This document shows, one piece after another, positions 24,162-34,945 of a DNA stretch of 64,000 nucleotides (positions are counted from its first letter, which is position 1; each line of letters opens with the position of its first letter). The notes under the pieces were generated by a model. That model had not been told where the DNA came from. It made no database searches and saw only the letters and a list, made by a program, of their open reading frames with translations. The DNA comes from Costus lasius. Its lineage: Eukaryota > Streptophyta > Magnoliopsida > Zingiberales > Costaceae. Both the position numbers and the translations under genes were made by a program. The stretch is from contig JANVAS020000203.1 of assembly GCA_027563935.2 (NCBI GenBank), positions 7,440,001 through 7,504,000 of the forward strand, written 5' to 3'.

Positions 24162-25714
24162 TTCATTAGTGACTGATTTTTTTTCTCTGCAGTGCTATCT
24201 CTCGCACCCACCGGCCGACGATCTCACCTCCAGGACTATAGACTCTAGCAGACCACTAGAGATTACTCACTCTATTGTCAGCATCACCATCATTGCTATG
24301 AGCTTTTCAGCTAGTCTTTGTTCCATCTCTGCTACTCGCCTGCATCAGCTTTTTCCATCAGCACGCTTTTGGACCATCGATGATATCCCTGATTCTTCTT
24401 TGAGAAAATTATTTTTATCATTTTTTTTGTTAGAGACTATTTTTATACTGAGCCTTGTGTATCTTAAATTGTGCAAGTAAAATTTTCAAAAATGCACACC
24501 TTTGGACTTTGCAGCATCTGCCCCGACACTATTTTTGCTCTGAGCCTTATGTATTTTCGGTCAGAGCTTGCCATATAGTTTTATGAGTATTGGTTGCACT
24601 TTCTTGTGATTATTCAATTTGATATGATTATCTACACTTTTCCTCTCTTAGATCCATCACTATACATCCATTGCATTGTTTGAGCCTTATGTCATTATAC
24701 GGATCTATCACTTTTCGTCTTTTGACTGTATGAGTTTGATGTTTCACACCTTTTTAACTTTGACATTATTGATGTTCGAAAATTTTTATAGAAGTGTATA
24801 ACTTTCTTGATGATAAATGAATTCATGCATGATATTAGGACAAGACCTATTATGTTGAATTTATTTCTCTAATACAAATCTGCTTTTGAAATTTTTCATT
24901 GATTGATGAATGAGATTTTGGGTAGATGTATTATTTGATGAATTTAGTTTAAAAGTGAAGCTATTTCTTTGAATAAAACTAGCATATGAGTATGATTTTT
25001 GAATTGAAGTTGATTGATCAATTTAGTTGATATTCATGCTATTTGCTATTTGTTGGGAAGAAAGATTCCTTGATCCAAATAAAGTGAGGACTCCCCTAGT
25101 TGACACTGTGTAAAATTGACAGTGGTACCGAAGGACATGGTTTGAATTAGAAAAAAAAAGGGAAATAGAGAAAAGAGAAAAAGAAAAAGCATGTGTCTAT
25201 GTGGGTGCATGTCATGAGAGGGATCGATCCACATTAACTCCGCTATCTTTGGTAAAAATCTTCCCACTAAAAAGATATGAGTTCTATTACATTGATTACG
25301 TGATTAGTGTACTCTAACTTCGTCAGCAGAAAAAAGGTGGTAATCGAATTAGAGAATGTGGATGATACAAAAATAGAAACAAAAAAGGAAACAAAAAAAA
25401 ATTATGAGTGGAAAAAGATCATGGAAATCCTATTCCTGTAAACAAAAGTTGATAGTTATGAATTGAAACTGGATGAAATCTTGAGATTGATATTCTACTT
25501 ATTGTACACGTTGCAAAATTTTATTTGATTAAGTTGTGGATCTCGAGAATTGAATTCAAATAGTGATGTGTTTATTTGAAATTTTATGAAGCAATTGGTG
25601 AGATTTTTCATTGGTGATTGTATTTTAGAAATTTATTCTTCATGAGAAAGTCTATGCCTATGATCAATTTGTGGTTTTTGCTTTAGGACAAGCAAAGTTT
25701 GAGCCTTATGTATT
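24162..25714 (+). other. D: 3' internal non-coding region (second part), up to the LTR
   Basis: This is the continuation of D after F. It is AT-rich and I see no convincing gene. GAGCCTTATGT or close variants recur at about 24452, 24541, 24683 and 25701. A purine-rich run lies at 25146-25190. The last bases (GGACAAGCAAAGTTTGAGCC...) resemble the pre-LTR motif of Athila/Tat elements, but the expected G-run is missing. Confidence 0.5.
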
Positions 25715-25974
25715 TGATGACATCGAAATTTATAGTAAATTCTGTGTCATTTCATTGGTATGTTTGTGTCATATTCATAGACTTTGCTTATTTTTATGCC
25801 TTTTTATCAATATTTGCGGAATCCACACTCTTTTCTATTTTTGATGATTTTCAGGCAAAAAAGCATGTTTTTCAGTCGATTTCGAGCAAACTAGATGCAT
25901 AACTGAATTCACAACATTAAGAGGAGATCACACGTCAAATTTCAGAAGAATAAGAGCTTAGGAGCAAATTACTG

Positions 25975-26330
25975 CACCCCGTAATGGATTTTACAGTACT
26001 GTAATTCCACCACAGAATTATGGTACAGCCGTAATCCCTGAGAGGTGCCATAATTTGGGAAGATTTTTACCAGAGTTTTTATGGCGATTACGGCACTGCC
26101 GTAAATAAGATCACGGTACCGTAATTGCAAATGATTTTCCACCGGAGAGATTTCCAGAATTATGGCACTACCGTAATGATCTTTACGGGCCGTATTTTGG
26201 TCTAGAAACATACAGAAGCAAATATGGCACGGCCGTAAACATTTTTACGGGCCGTAATCTTGACAAATGCTTCATAGAGCCAAACTTACGGCACTGCCGT
26301 AATTTCTTTTACGGCAGTAATTTCCAGTCA
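25975..26330. repeat. Cluster 2 of ACGGCA/TGCCGT palindromes (in the LTR)
   Basis: About ten half-sites or full units, such as ACGGCACTGCCGTAA near 26093 and TTACGGCACTGCCGTAA near 26286, with variants ACGGGCCGTA and ACGGTACCGTAA. A smaller group follows at 26660-26705. Confidence 0.75.
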
Positions 26331-27094
26331 AAAACGTGATTTTTACACGTGCGAATATTGCGCGGACCATATCTTTTGATCCAAACCTCCAAATTGAGAT
26401 CCGAAAGATGCTGCAGACTCATCTTTAAGAGGAGAAGACACACATAGTGGAAGGGGAAATGTTTTTCCAGTATCTAAGGAGCAATCGACAGAGAGATGGT
26501 TAGGGTTTGGCCTCGCGCCGAGAGGCGTAGAGGGCATATCTTCCGCGATTTTTACACAGAAGCTTCACTTGGAGGTGGAGAGGATATACCAGAAGTTTCA
26601 AAGCAAAAGGATCTCAGACAAGGGAGAAATCAACAAAGGAGCATCACCGGCACTGTTCGTCCCAGATTACGGCCGTAATCACTATTACGGCCGTACCGTA
26701 ATTTGTTCTCTCTCTCTGTTTTGATTTCCTACACCATGGATTATTGTACCTCTTCTTCCATGCACGCTTACACACTTTTTGGGACATGGGGTGTAATCCC
26801 TCTTGATTTTTTAATGATTAGATAACTTTTTACCTTCGTCAGAATAGTTTTATTATGATGATTCTACTTATGTGATTGTTTGTCTTTGATTCTCCATAGA
26901 TTAATGTTATTATTCATGTTTTAGAGTTATCACAATAAGGACCGAAAGGTGACTTGCTTGAGAACTTAGAACCCTAGAATTGCATGTTAGGAACTCTCTT
27001 AGGTTAGTTCTTAATTATTTGATTTTAGTGATCTTATTGCCATGATGATAATTTAAATCTAGGGTAGAGTCGAGTTGTCAAATGTGGGGATCTT

Positions 27095-27320
27095 GCACGA
27101 AAGTGAGGATCGGAACGTTGGAGAACCATAAGTAGAACTTGTGTTGAGTCTCGAATGCACGAAAGTGATCATTGAGATTCCACTTGAGACAATCAACTTA
27201 GAATTTAGATGCACGAAAGTGATCTTTGAATTCTTTGATTGATGATTTACTTATCATTAGCCTGGGATAGATCTTGCATAAAAGCGAGAATTGGTCCCTG
27301 CATGATTGTCTGCACGAAAG
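27095..27320 (+). repeat. Irregular direct repeats with GCACGAAAGT
   Basis: The word GCACGAAAGT (or a one-base variant such as GCATAAAAGC) occurs about five times at 40-70 bp spacing, between stretches that also resemble each other. It lies in the LTR, ahead of the primer site. Confidence 0.55.
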
Positions 27321-27607
27321 TAAGATGATCCCTTTATGAAGTAAATTAAGTCTTTATCATGATAAGATTAGTTTTGCGACCTTTTATTTATGTCTAGTCA
27401 TTAGAATCAAGGAGGATTAAACCCTAGTCCCAGTTATTTCTCTCTGATTATCTTTTTAGCATACTTTTCTGCATAGTTTACTTCCATCATATTCGGCTTG
27501 CTTAGCTAGTGAGAAAACATATATTTGGTACTTAACACGTAGGTCTCTGTGGTTTGATATTTTTATTACTTCGAAGTATCCGTGCACTTGCAGACACAAC
27601 AAGTTTT

Positions 27608-27688
27608 TGGCGCCGTTGCCGGGGATTAGTCCTAGGTACATGCCAAACAACTTGGGATACAACAAGTTTTTGGCGCCATTGCCGGGGA
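27608..27688 (+). other. Duplicated primer-binding site (tRNA-Asp type) of E
   Basis: TGGCGCCGTTGCCGGGGA at 27608-27625 is complementary to the 3' end of plant tRNA-Asp, the usual primer of Athila-type elements. The phrase ACAACAAGTTTTTGGCGCC is repeated 63 bp later, with the site at 27671-27688 carrying one change (CCATTG). Only the first lies next to the LTR. Confidence 0.75.
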
Positions 27689-27932
27689 CCTTAGTTTTGT
27701 TAATATCAAAATAGTTGTTAGTATTGCTAGACTAAGTTTATTTGTTTTAGATTTAACTTTGTTTTCTGTTTTTGCAAGTTTTGGATTTTCCCAAGTTGTG
27801 ACAGAGCTTGTATTTCTGAAATCTGTGAATTTACTTGTGTTTTAAATTTTTTGAAAAAAATAAAATAAAAAAAACAAAATTTTGATTGATTGGTGTTGGA
27901 TTATCTTTCTATTCTGGATAGATTTGATAAAT
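27689..27932 (+). other. E leader
   Basis: Short AT-rich untranslated stretch between the primer sites and the gag-like start, with an A-rich run at 27850-27880. I see no other feature. Confidence 0.5.
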
Positions 27933-29185
27933 ATGTCTTTTCATCATAATCCATGGGCATCTCAAGGAAGTAAGGTATACATGCCACAAGGTTAGCATGA
28001 AGATGATTCACAATGCACTCTTGCGGACATACTGAAATTACACTCTACTCCTTCTATTAGATGCAATATCTGTAAATGTAATGATCATTATACTTATGAA
28101 TGTCAATTTAGAAATCATGCAAATCCCAATTTACCATGTCATCAAGATGATTATTATTATCCTAGTTGGGAAAATTAATTTTCTTTTTATGATGATTGCT
28201 CTGATCATGTTTCTGAACCATACTTTGAGGACACTGAGGAATCTAGGTTAAAATCCATGCTTGAAAAGTTAATGTCAAATCAAAACCAAATCATGATAAA
28301 TCAAAGTAAGAAAATTGAAAATCTTAAGGGAACAATTAGTCAGCTTGCATTTCGTGTAGAATCTTTAACATTATCTGAAACTTTAGAGACCCAAATTGCA
28401 CAACAAAATTGTATATTTGATTTTGATTTGGAAATTGAAAAACTTGATTTAGAAAATTCCCCCTCTGATTATGATTGTTTTGAGATTGAGCCTTATGTGG
28501 ATATTAGTGCATCTCACTCTGATTTTGATGACTATAAATCTGATTTATCTGATAATTTATTTGTTGAAAAGTTTGAAAAATTGATTCTGAAAAATCTACT
28601 CTTGATTCTAGTGATAGTTTTGAAATTAATTCTTTTGATGAAAACTTATTTATGGTTAAATCTGATGAGATTGATAAAGGTTTAAAATCTACAGACATTG
28701 ATGAACCCCACTTTGATTTTGGTGATATTGTTGAAATTAATGATAAGTCTTATGTGGTTAACTCTCATTCTATTAATTCTGTTGTGAACATTGACAAAAC
28801 TCATTATGATTTTTTTTATGAATATGATTTTCACTCTTCTGATGATGAATTATTTGTGGAAAGGTATGAGGGGACTGATTTTGAAAAATCTCACTCTGAT
28901 CTTGATGATGATTTTGGAATTGATAAATTATTTGATGAAGTGCATAAGGAACTTGAATATGATTTGAATTTTAAAAACACTGATGGATCTCATTCTGATG
29001 TTTTGCCCATATCCACTATTCAATGTTCTGATTTTATTGAAAATTTATGTTTTATTGAGGAATCTTATGTGAAAGAAAAAAATTATTTTGATGATCCAAT
29101 GCTTATATATTTTGATCAAAGTCCTACTCTTATATCAATTGAAAATATAAAATTGAAAAAAAGGACTTATGATTTTGCTCACTGA
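27933..29185 (+). pseudogene. E: gag-like acidic protein of the Athila-like element, second copy
   Basis: ATG at 27933 opens a protein starting MSFHHNPWASQGS, giving the N-terminus missing from D. The order is as in D: CCHC knuckle (bases 28062-28103, CNICKCNDHYTYEC), coiled coil with an ISQLAFRVESL stretch, then the acidic SHSD/DDD repeats. Lesions differ from those of D: TAG at 27993-27995 (AAG in D), a TAA near 28178, and a one-base loss in an A-run near 28580 that shifts the frame. The rest continues open to 29185. Because D and E are broken at different sites, their common ancestor had a full-length frame of about 450 codons. No polymerase genes are present in either copy. Confidence 0.7.
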
Positions 29186-29873
29186 CAAAAATAGGAAGAT
29201 CATTGAAAATCTTAATTTTGACTTCCATATATTTAAGAAAGCCACGGTCATTGTAATTTACATGAAATTATGCATATTTGGATTAGTGGCTAAACTTTTT
29301 GGACAGCGGAAAAGGAGAAAATTGTTTGCTCTTTACTTTGGTACTGATTCACCTACCTCACCATGATTTTTGATTTTTGGCCAAGCTATGGACCTAAAAT
29401 TAGCGCTTCTTGGGAGGCAACCCAAGCATTTTTACTTTGCTTTGTTTCTTATATTTTTGTTTATTTTTAGAATTTATTTTTCTTTTCTTAGTGCAGGTAA
29501 AATTGATATTTGCGCAAAATACGGCTCTGCCGAAATCTTCTTTACGGTGCCGCAATATTGATATGAGTTCATCCCGAGAGTTTTAGTCTATTACGATGGT
29601 ACCGTATTGGTTTTTACGATACCGTAACTTTTGAATTTTTGAATTTTTGAATTTTGAATTTTTGAATTTTTCAAAAAAAGAATAAAAAAAATTCTGACTG
29701 ATTTTACGGCAGTACCGTAAAAATTATTACGGTGTCGTATTTCCTCTATAATCTGATCCAAGAATTTGTGCCAATTACGGCACTGCCATAAAGAACATTA
29801 CGCCCGTAATTTTTGAACTGCTTTCTGCTTATCCGAGTAGGTGTTTTCTCGCTGCGATTTTAAGAATCTGGGT
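29186..29873 (+). other. E: post-gag region, similar to D 4370-4985
   Basis: It holds the CTTGGGAGGCAACCCAAG phrase (about 29408-29425) and remnants of a polyprotein tail (KLFGQRKRRKLFALYFG; LALLGRQPKH). Similarity to D stops abruptly after AAGAATCTGGGT at about 29873. Confidence 0.6.
29519..29815. repeat. Cluster 3 of ACGGCA/TGCCGT palindromes (E)
   Basis: Counterpart of the 4640-4920 cluster, with units such as TTACGGCAGTACCGTAA at 29703 and ACGGCACTGCCATAA at 29775. Several units are better preserved than in D. Confidence 0.7.
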
Positions 29874-30206
29874 CACGAAAATTTCATCATCAGCATCAAA
29901 TCAAGGAGGTCAACATCAATCTAGAAGCCTGCACGTACAATAACTTCAGCCTCGTCAAACATCTTCAGCGTCTTCAACAACTTTGACAACAGCCGAGGAA
30001 GTCAACTAGCTTAACACTCAAATGATCGGCCATCCACAAGCCCAGCTCAAATCAAGCAAACGCAGCCACACACGATAGCACCATTCATTAGCAAGCAATC
30101 CCAGCCAACGGATACAAGGAGCTTTCATCAAGCGCAATGAACTTCTGCCAACTCAGATCAGAACCGACCTCCCTTACCATTTAAAACCAAGCGACAACTA
30201 AGCCTG
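29874..30206. other. Unassigned spacer between E and I
   Basis: About 330 bp, C/A-rich on the plus strand and unlike either neighbour. No gene, repeat or element end is recognised. GCCTG (30202-30206) would be the left target duplication of I, but the right copy is not in the window. Confidence 0.4.
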
Positions 30207-30726
30207 TGTTGGTGTATATACATTGAGACCGATAATTGGTCAAACATTGTACTACTTCACTGACATATTTATATATATCATTCTAGCATTGTCATTATCT
30301 ATGTTTGTTTACATCTTCGATAATGTACTCACATGATAATGTCCCTGAAGACAGATTGGATCTGTGCTAAAAAGATTGTCCCCAGTCGATATACCTTAGT
30401 GGATAAGGGACAGCTATAGTACTTATAAGACTGATATATGGGCTTGTTAGGCACGGGGTGCTAACACAGACATATGGGTATATCAATGGTAGATATACTG
30501 GACGGACCCGCTGTGAGGCTATGACTTGGTGTCATAAATTAACCTCACAAGTGATAGGAGATACATTGATCCGTAGACTTGAGGTCATTGACTCTTCTAT
30601 ATGGTTAGGGATATACTTTGATACAACCTAACGCCTTGCCGTAGCTAGGAGGTTATAAGGGTTGCCATTGAGTATGTCACGACCCATATGAGAAGACCAA
30701 TTGACAAATAAAGGATTTGCCCCTTC
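30207..30726 (+). repeat. I 5' LTR, first part
   Basis: Homologous to the reverse complement of F's 5' LTR start. It is interrupted after CCTTC (30722-30726). Confidence 0.85.
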
Positions 30727-30762
30727 TGTAAGATCCAAGGATCTTAAGTCCTTGTAAGTATA

Positions 30763-30876
30763 ATTCTTGATTTAAATAAAATCATTGACTGTGATATTTT
30801 ATTCTTGATTTAAATAAAATCATTGACTGTGATATTTTATTCTTGATTTAAATAAAATCATTGGCTGTGATATTTT
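30763..30876 (+). repeat. 38-bp tandem repeat, three copies
   Basis: Units start at 30763, 30801 and 30839 (ATTCTTGATTTAAATAAAAT...). They are identical apart from one A-to-G change in the third. Confidence 0.95.
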
Positions 30877-31527
30877 TCCTATGTTTTGTTTTTGTAAACT
30901 CTAGGATGGGGGAGAGTTTTATCTCTAAAACCTTTAGGGGTTATTTATAATTTAGTGGCAAAGGGTTAGTGGATATTAATTTAAGTCTTAATGGATTTTG
31001 ACTCTAGTAATTAATTAATTAGAGCTTATTGGATGTTAATTAAATCCTTATTGGATTTTCGCTTAAGTGAATAATTAATTATGGGTTATTGGGTTTACAC
31101 TTAAATTAGATGGATTGTGGGTTTAAAATTTGAATTAATCAGTAAGTGGGTTAATTCATAAACGCTATTCGAATTAATTAGTTAGCGGGTTTAAAAATTA
31201 AAAACCGAAAATCCAAGGGGGGGCGGACGGCTAGGGCAAAGAAGTTGGCGATTTCTTGAAGGCTTGGCGATTCTTTGAAGGCTTGGACGAACCTCTTCTT
31301 CTTCCTTTTTCCCTTGGCCGGCGTCCATTGGTGATTGGTGGAGTTTTCTCTTCCCTTGGTGGCGTCTACCTAAGAACATTGGTGGAACTTCAAGGCCTTA
31401 GACGAGTCTTGTGGGGAGAACTTCATCTTGGTGTTTACGGTTCAAGATAAGAGGTGAGTGGGGTGTCTTATTCGAATTATATCCATTTGTTTGTGCTAGA
31501 TGATAAGTTTGATTGCTTGATAATTTT

Positions 31528-31652
31528 ACCATGCTAAGAACCGAAACTTAAGGGTGGACCTATCATGAAAACCGAAATCTTGCAACATGGACCATGCTAA
31601 GAACCGAAACTTAAGGTGGACCTATCATGAAAACCGAAATCTTGCAACATGG
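31528..31652 (+). repeat. 63-bp tandem duplication
   Basis: Units at 31528-31590 and 31591-31652 (ACCATGCTAAGAACCGAAAC...) are identical except for one G less in the second. Confidence 0.95.
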
Positions 31653-32323
31653 AATTTAAGATATTTCTTACATGAAATTTACGATTTTTTTTATATGGAA
31701 TTTAGGTAGTTTTAAATCAGTGATTCTTGAGCATGAAATTCTTGTTAACTAAGGTTAAAGTTTAAGTAGATAATATGTTGTAGACCGTGGGCTACATGTG
31801 GTGTTATGTGAATTAGATGGTAAGAATACAAAGTTTAATCCTATGTTAATTTTATGAATGCCCTGATAAATGCTAATAATGTTATAGGATCCATGACTGT
31901 TTCTCTATGTACAGCATGTTATATATTTATGGACATGTATCCTTGTTTGAGAAACTTAGGTGATAACTTAGCAAGGTTATACTAAACTGATCAGCATGAA
32001 ACCTAAGGACACTACACTACATTATGTGGTTATATGTGGTTTCGAATGTTATGTGTTGTGGTCTGTGTACCCATTATGGATAGGACTAAGGCTAAGTGTA
32101 ACTGTGTACTCTAGGGGATAGTCTATATGTGATATGTTAGGGGTTGGAAATTTCAGCCCGGTGTATTGTGATATGTGAGGGGTTGATGTTTCAGCCTGCC
32201 TGTTGTGATTAACGTGATGAAAATGACTATCCTAGAGTCTGGTTGACACTTAGGAGTCCACTTTTGTGAAATAGGTGTGTCTAGTGGTTGTTCAGTAAAG
32301 AACCCTTTGGGAGAACGAGTGAT

Positions 32324-32468
32324 TGATGCAAAGTGCCATGTCTTGGTCGGACAGGGGCCACCTCTTGATTTCATCACTCTTAGACTTTTAGATTCTTGTG
32401 TTATGGGGTGGTGTAGATCAAGGTATCACATCTTGACCGGATGGGGATCACCTCTTGAGTCTACACAC
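32324..32468 (+). repeat. Diverged GCAAAGTGCC...CACCTCTTGA repeat, two copies
   Basis: Two units (about 32326 and 32415) share the GGGGCCACCTCTTGA end with the array at 22783-22986 in the other solo LTR. Confidence 0.6.
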
Positions 32469-33129
32469 TGTCCATGTTTGTGTTGCATGTGATTTGCAGG
32501 CTTCTCCCAGTGCTTAGGCCAGAGCCGGGTTGGACCATAGTGGTCACTCTTGATTTATGCTGAACAACTAAGTGGTTGGTGTGTTTAGTTGGTTAGAGTA
32601 TGGCTCTAGAACTTTGGTTACTCTGGGGTGACATTTGTGTGATGACTGTACATCTAATTGTTTATATGAGTTCTGTTCTTTGTTTTCTGTTCTTTGTTTT
32701 AGTTATATGTTGACATAATGTTCTGCTAAAGGTTTTTAAAATAATCTGCATGTATCTTTGAGTGTATGTTATGGATGGTCGATTGAGACTATCCACTCAC
32801 TGGGCTGTGTAGCTCACCCCTCATTATTTTCAGGTGTAGAGCAGGGGCGCATTGCCTGAGTTAGCGTATGTTATGGATATTGTGATTTTCTCTACAACTA
32901 TGCTGGTGCGATGTATAAGGTTTCTTTTGTGTTTAGTTAACTAGGGCCGGTTATGGCTAAACTTTGTGAACCAGTGTTGCCGGTTGTGGCAGTTTTGAGA
33001 TTTTGATTTTTGTGTCACCGAGGGCTTTGGCCTGTTTTCGGTGTTTGGGTCATTGATGTTAGTTCCATGAGTTTATAAAATCGATATTGTGGCTTTGCTT
33101 CGAATTTCGAGTTGATTCGTATTTTGCGA

Positions 33130-33300
33130 TCCGATTTGATATAAATGTGAACTTGCATATGTCTAGTGCAAGTATTGCCTGGTGGCAGGTACCCTTACGT
33201 GATTTATGGATTTTACGGATTTTATGCAGTTTTGATATAACTGTTGACTTGCATATGTCTAGTGCAAGTATTGCGTGGTGGCAGGTACATTTGTGAAATT
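33130..33300 (+). repeat. Direct duplication around ACTTGCATATGTCTAGTGCA
   Basis: Two copies about 98 bp apart (near 33152 and 33250), each continuing into AGTATTGC-TGGTGGCAGGTAC, in the distal part of the solo LTR. Confidence 0.85.
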
Positions 33301-33459
33301 GTGTTTCGTGGATTTTCAATGTGTGGATTCTCGAAAATTTTCAGATCGACTTTTCCTGAACTTGGTTTTACTTAGCGTGTGCATCGATCCTGTGTGATAA
33401 CATCCTGTTCCTCTATGATTTGTGTTGCTTGTTTGGGGTTAAGATAACGGGATGTGACA

Positions 33460-34932
33460 CCTTCCTTGTGGAAGTATGATATCCATGGAGCTCCTCTATG
33501 GTCTATGACTAAAAGTGTATGGCCATACCCAAGTAAAGACCTAATTTAGTCATAGCCATGTGATTCGATGAAAACAAGTGATGACACACTTGTCCAATCG
33601 GATATCAGTTTGGCAAAGGGACTGTAATGTATCTGCACCTGTTGCGATGATGGGGATGTTGATGTCAATATCCATTATGATGACTTGGGTAGCAGCGATG
33701 CACTGCTAGGTGCCACTCACTGCTTGTGAGACCTTATGTCTGCATTGCCAACGTCAAAGGAACCTACAGGGTCACACACCAAGACACTCGAGTTCTCGTA
33801 TTGATCGGGAAGACTTATGATCGAGTTATTGGATAAGTCGGATCTGTTTTGGAGATTTCATCAGCGCCAATGGGTCTGATGAGATGGAAGAAACTTATTG
33901 GAACCAACTTCTATTTTTGGCATATTGGCCGAATTAACCATGGTTAGCCTAATTTAACCTTGGGTTCAGTTGGATTGGATCCAATAGCTTGGTTAACATG
34001 GGTAATGGACTTTGGGCTAGGCCCATTGCTAAGTTGGGCTCACTGATAAGTTATCATGAAGAGAATAAGGGCTAAAAGGGTATAATGGGGACAAGTCTTC
34101 TCCCCTAGGCGCCTATGGGCATAATGGGGAGAATTGGCAAAGTTTGCTTCATTTAGAAGCAATATGCACCTCCCCCCCCCCTTTATCCCTTATGGTATGA
34201 AAGCCTATATGGCATTACTTGGGGCGCAAGGCAAGGCCTTGGCGCACAAGGGAAGGCTTGGGTGAATAAGGAAGGGTTGAATGAGAATTATGGAAATGTC
34301 TTAGAGACTTTCCTTGCTTCAAACCTTCTCATCCTACACGCCCACTTGTCTTGATCCTAGCCCTTCATGAACCGCCTCTTGCCCTATTAATAGGACCCCT
34401 TGTCGCCCTCTTGGATGATGATTTTTGTGAGTGCCACTCCTTGGAGGCATGTACAAGTAGAAGAGGCGAGAGCAAGGGTTCAAGAGGCGCAATCTTCTCT
34501 TCCTCCAAACCCTAGCCGCAAGTGTGCATCTCCTCTTCTCTTCTTGGCGTGAGAAGGCTTGGAGTTAGCGGCTTCTCAATCTCCTCTTCTCAACCCTTGG
34601 CGCATATACCTTGGAGGTGGCGCAAGGTTGAAAGGAAGTGAATAAAAGGCGTGGATCTTCTTCCCGAGGCTAGCACCAAGCGAGGAAGAAGAGAGCTCGA
34701 GGAGTCCGTGTGTGTGAGACAGCAGAGGGCGAACACGTGGGCGCCTATCTCGACATCGGCATAACCGTGCTCGCTTCAGGTACTTTCTATCACATCGTGT
34801 CGATCCCCTCGCTTGACGATCCGCACTGGGTTTTTGGGACTGGCCTGTTTCGGGGACATTGATTCTGCTGCACATGTATTATGTATTGTTTCAATGCCAA
34901 AATTTGTAAAATGTCCCCGGGGTTTCCCAATA
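33460..34932 (+). repeat. I 5' LTR, second part
   Basis: It resumes after the solo LTR. It lacks the palindromic minisatellite present in F's LTRs, has a 12-base C run near 34172, a TATA-like CTATTAATAGG at about 34384, and ends next to the primer site. Confidence 0.85.
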
Positions 34933-34933
34933 G

Positions 34934-34945
34934 TGGTATCAAAGC
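34934..34945 (+). other. Primer-binding site of I
   Basis: TGGTATCAAAGC, one mismatch (A for G) from the tRNA-iMet site in F. Confidence 0.75.

Larger units (their letters stand above)
25715..27598 (+). repeat. Putative LTR between D and E (Athila-like, ~1.88 kb)
   Basis: It starts TGATGACATCG and ends CTTGCAGACACA, giving TG...CA, and is followed within 10 bp by a tRNA-Asp primer site. The start is inferred from the Athila/Tat-type pre-LTR motif and cannot be confirmed because no second copy is present. It contains palindrome clusters at 25975-26330 and 26660-26705, and a series of GCACGAAAGT-like words at 27095-27320. Confidence 0.55.
30727..33459 (+). mobile_element. Second gypsy-type solo LTR, inside I 5' LTR
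   Basis: It starts TGTAAGATCC and ends ACGGGATGTGACA, is 2733 bp long, and is flanked by perfect CCTTC duplications at 30722-30726 and 33460-33464. There is no internal region. Its ends and some internal repeats resemble the solo LTR at 21235-23859, but most of the sequence differs, so it is a related family. Confidence 0.88.

Noticed and set aside
24169..24480. A 103-codon frame in D's 3' region
   Set aside because: No recognisable domain, low-complexity composition, no homologous copy in the window to test conservation.
30763..30876. Three 38-bp units as a possible CRISPR-like array
   Set aside because: Units are contiguous without spacers, in a plant solo LTR; it is a simple tandem repeat.
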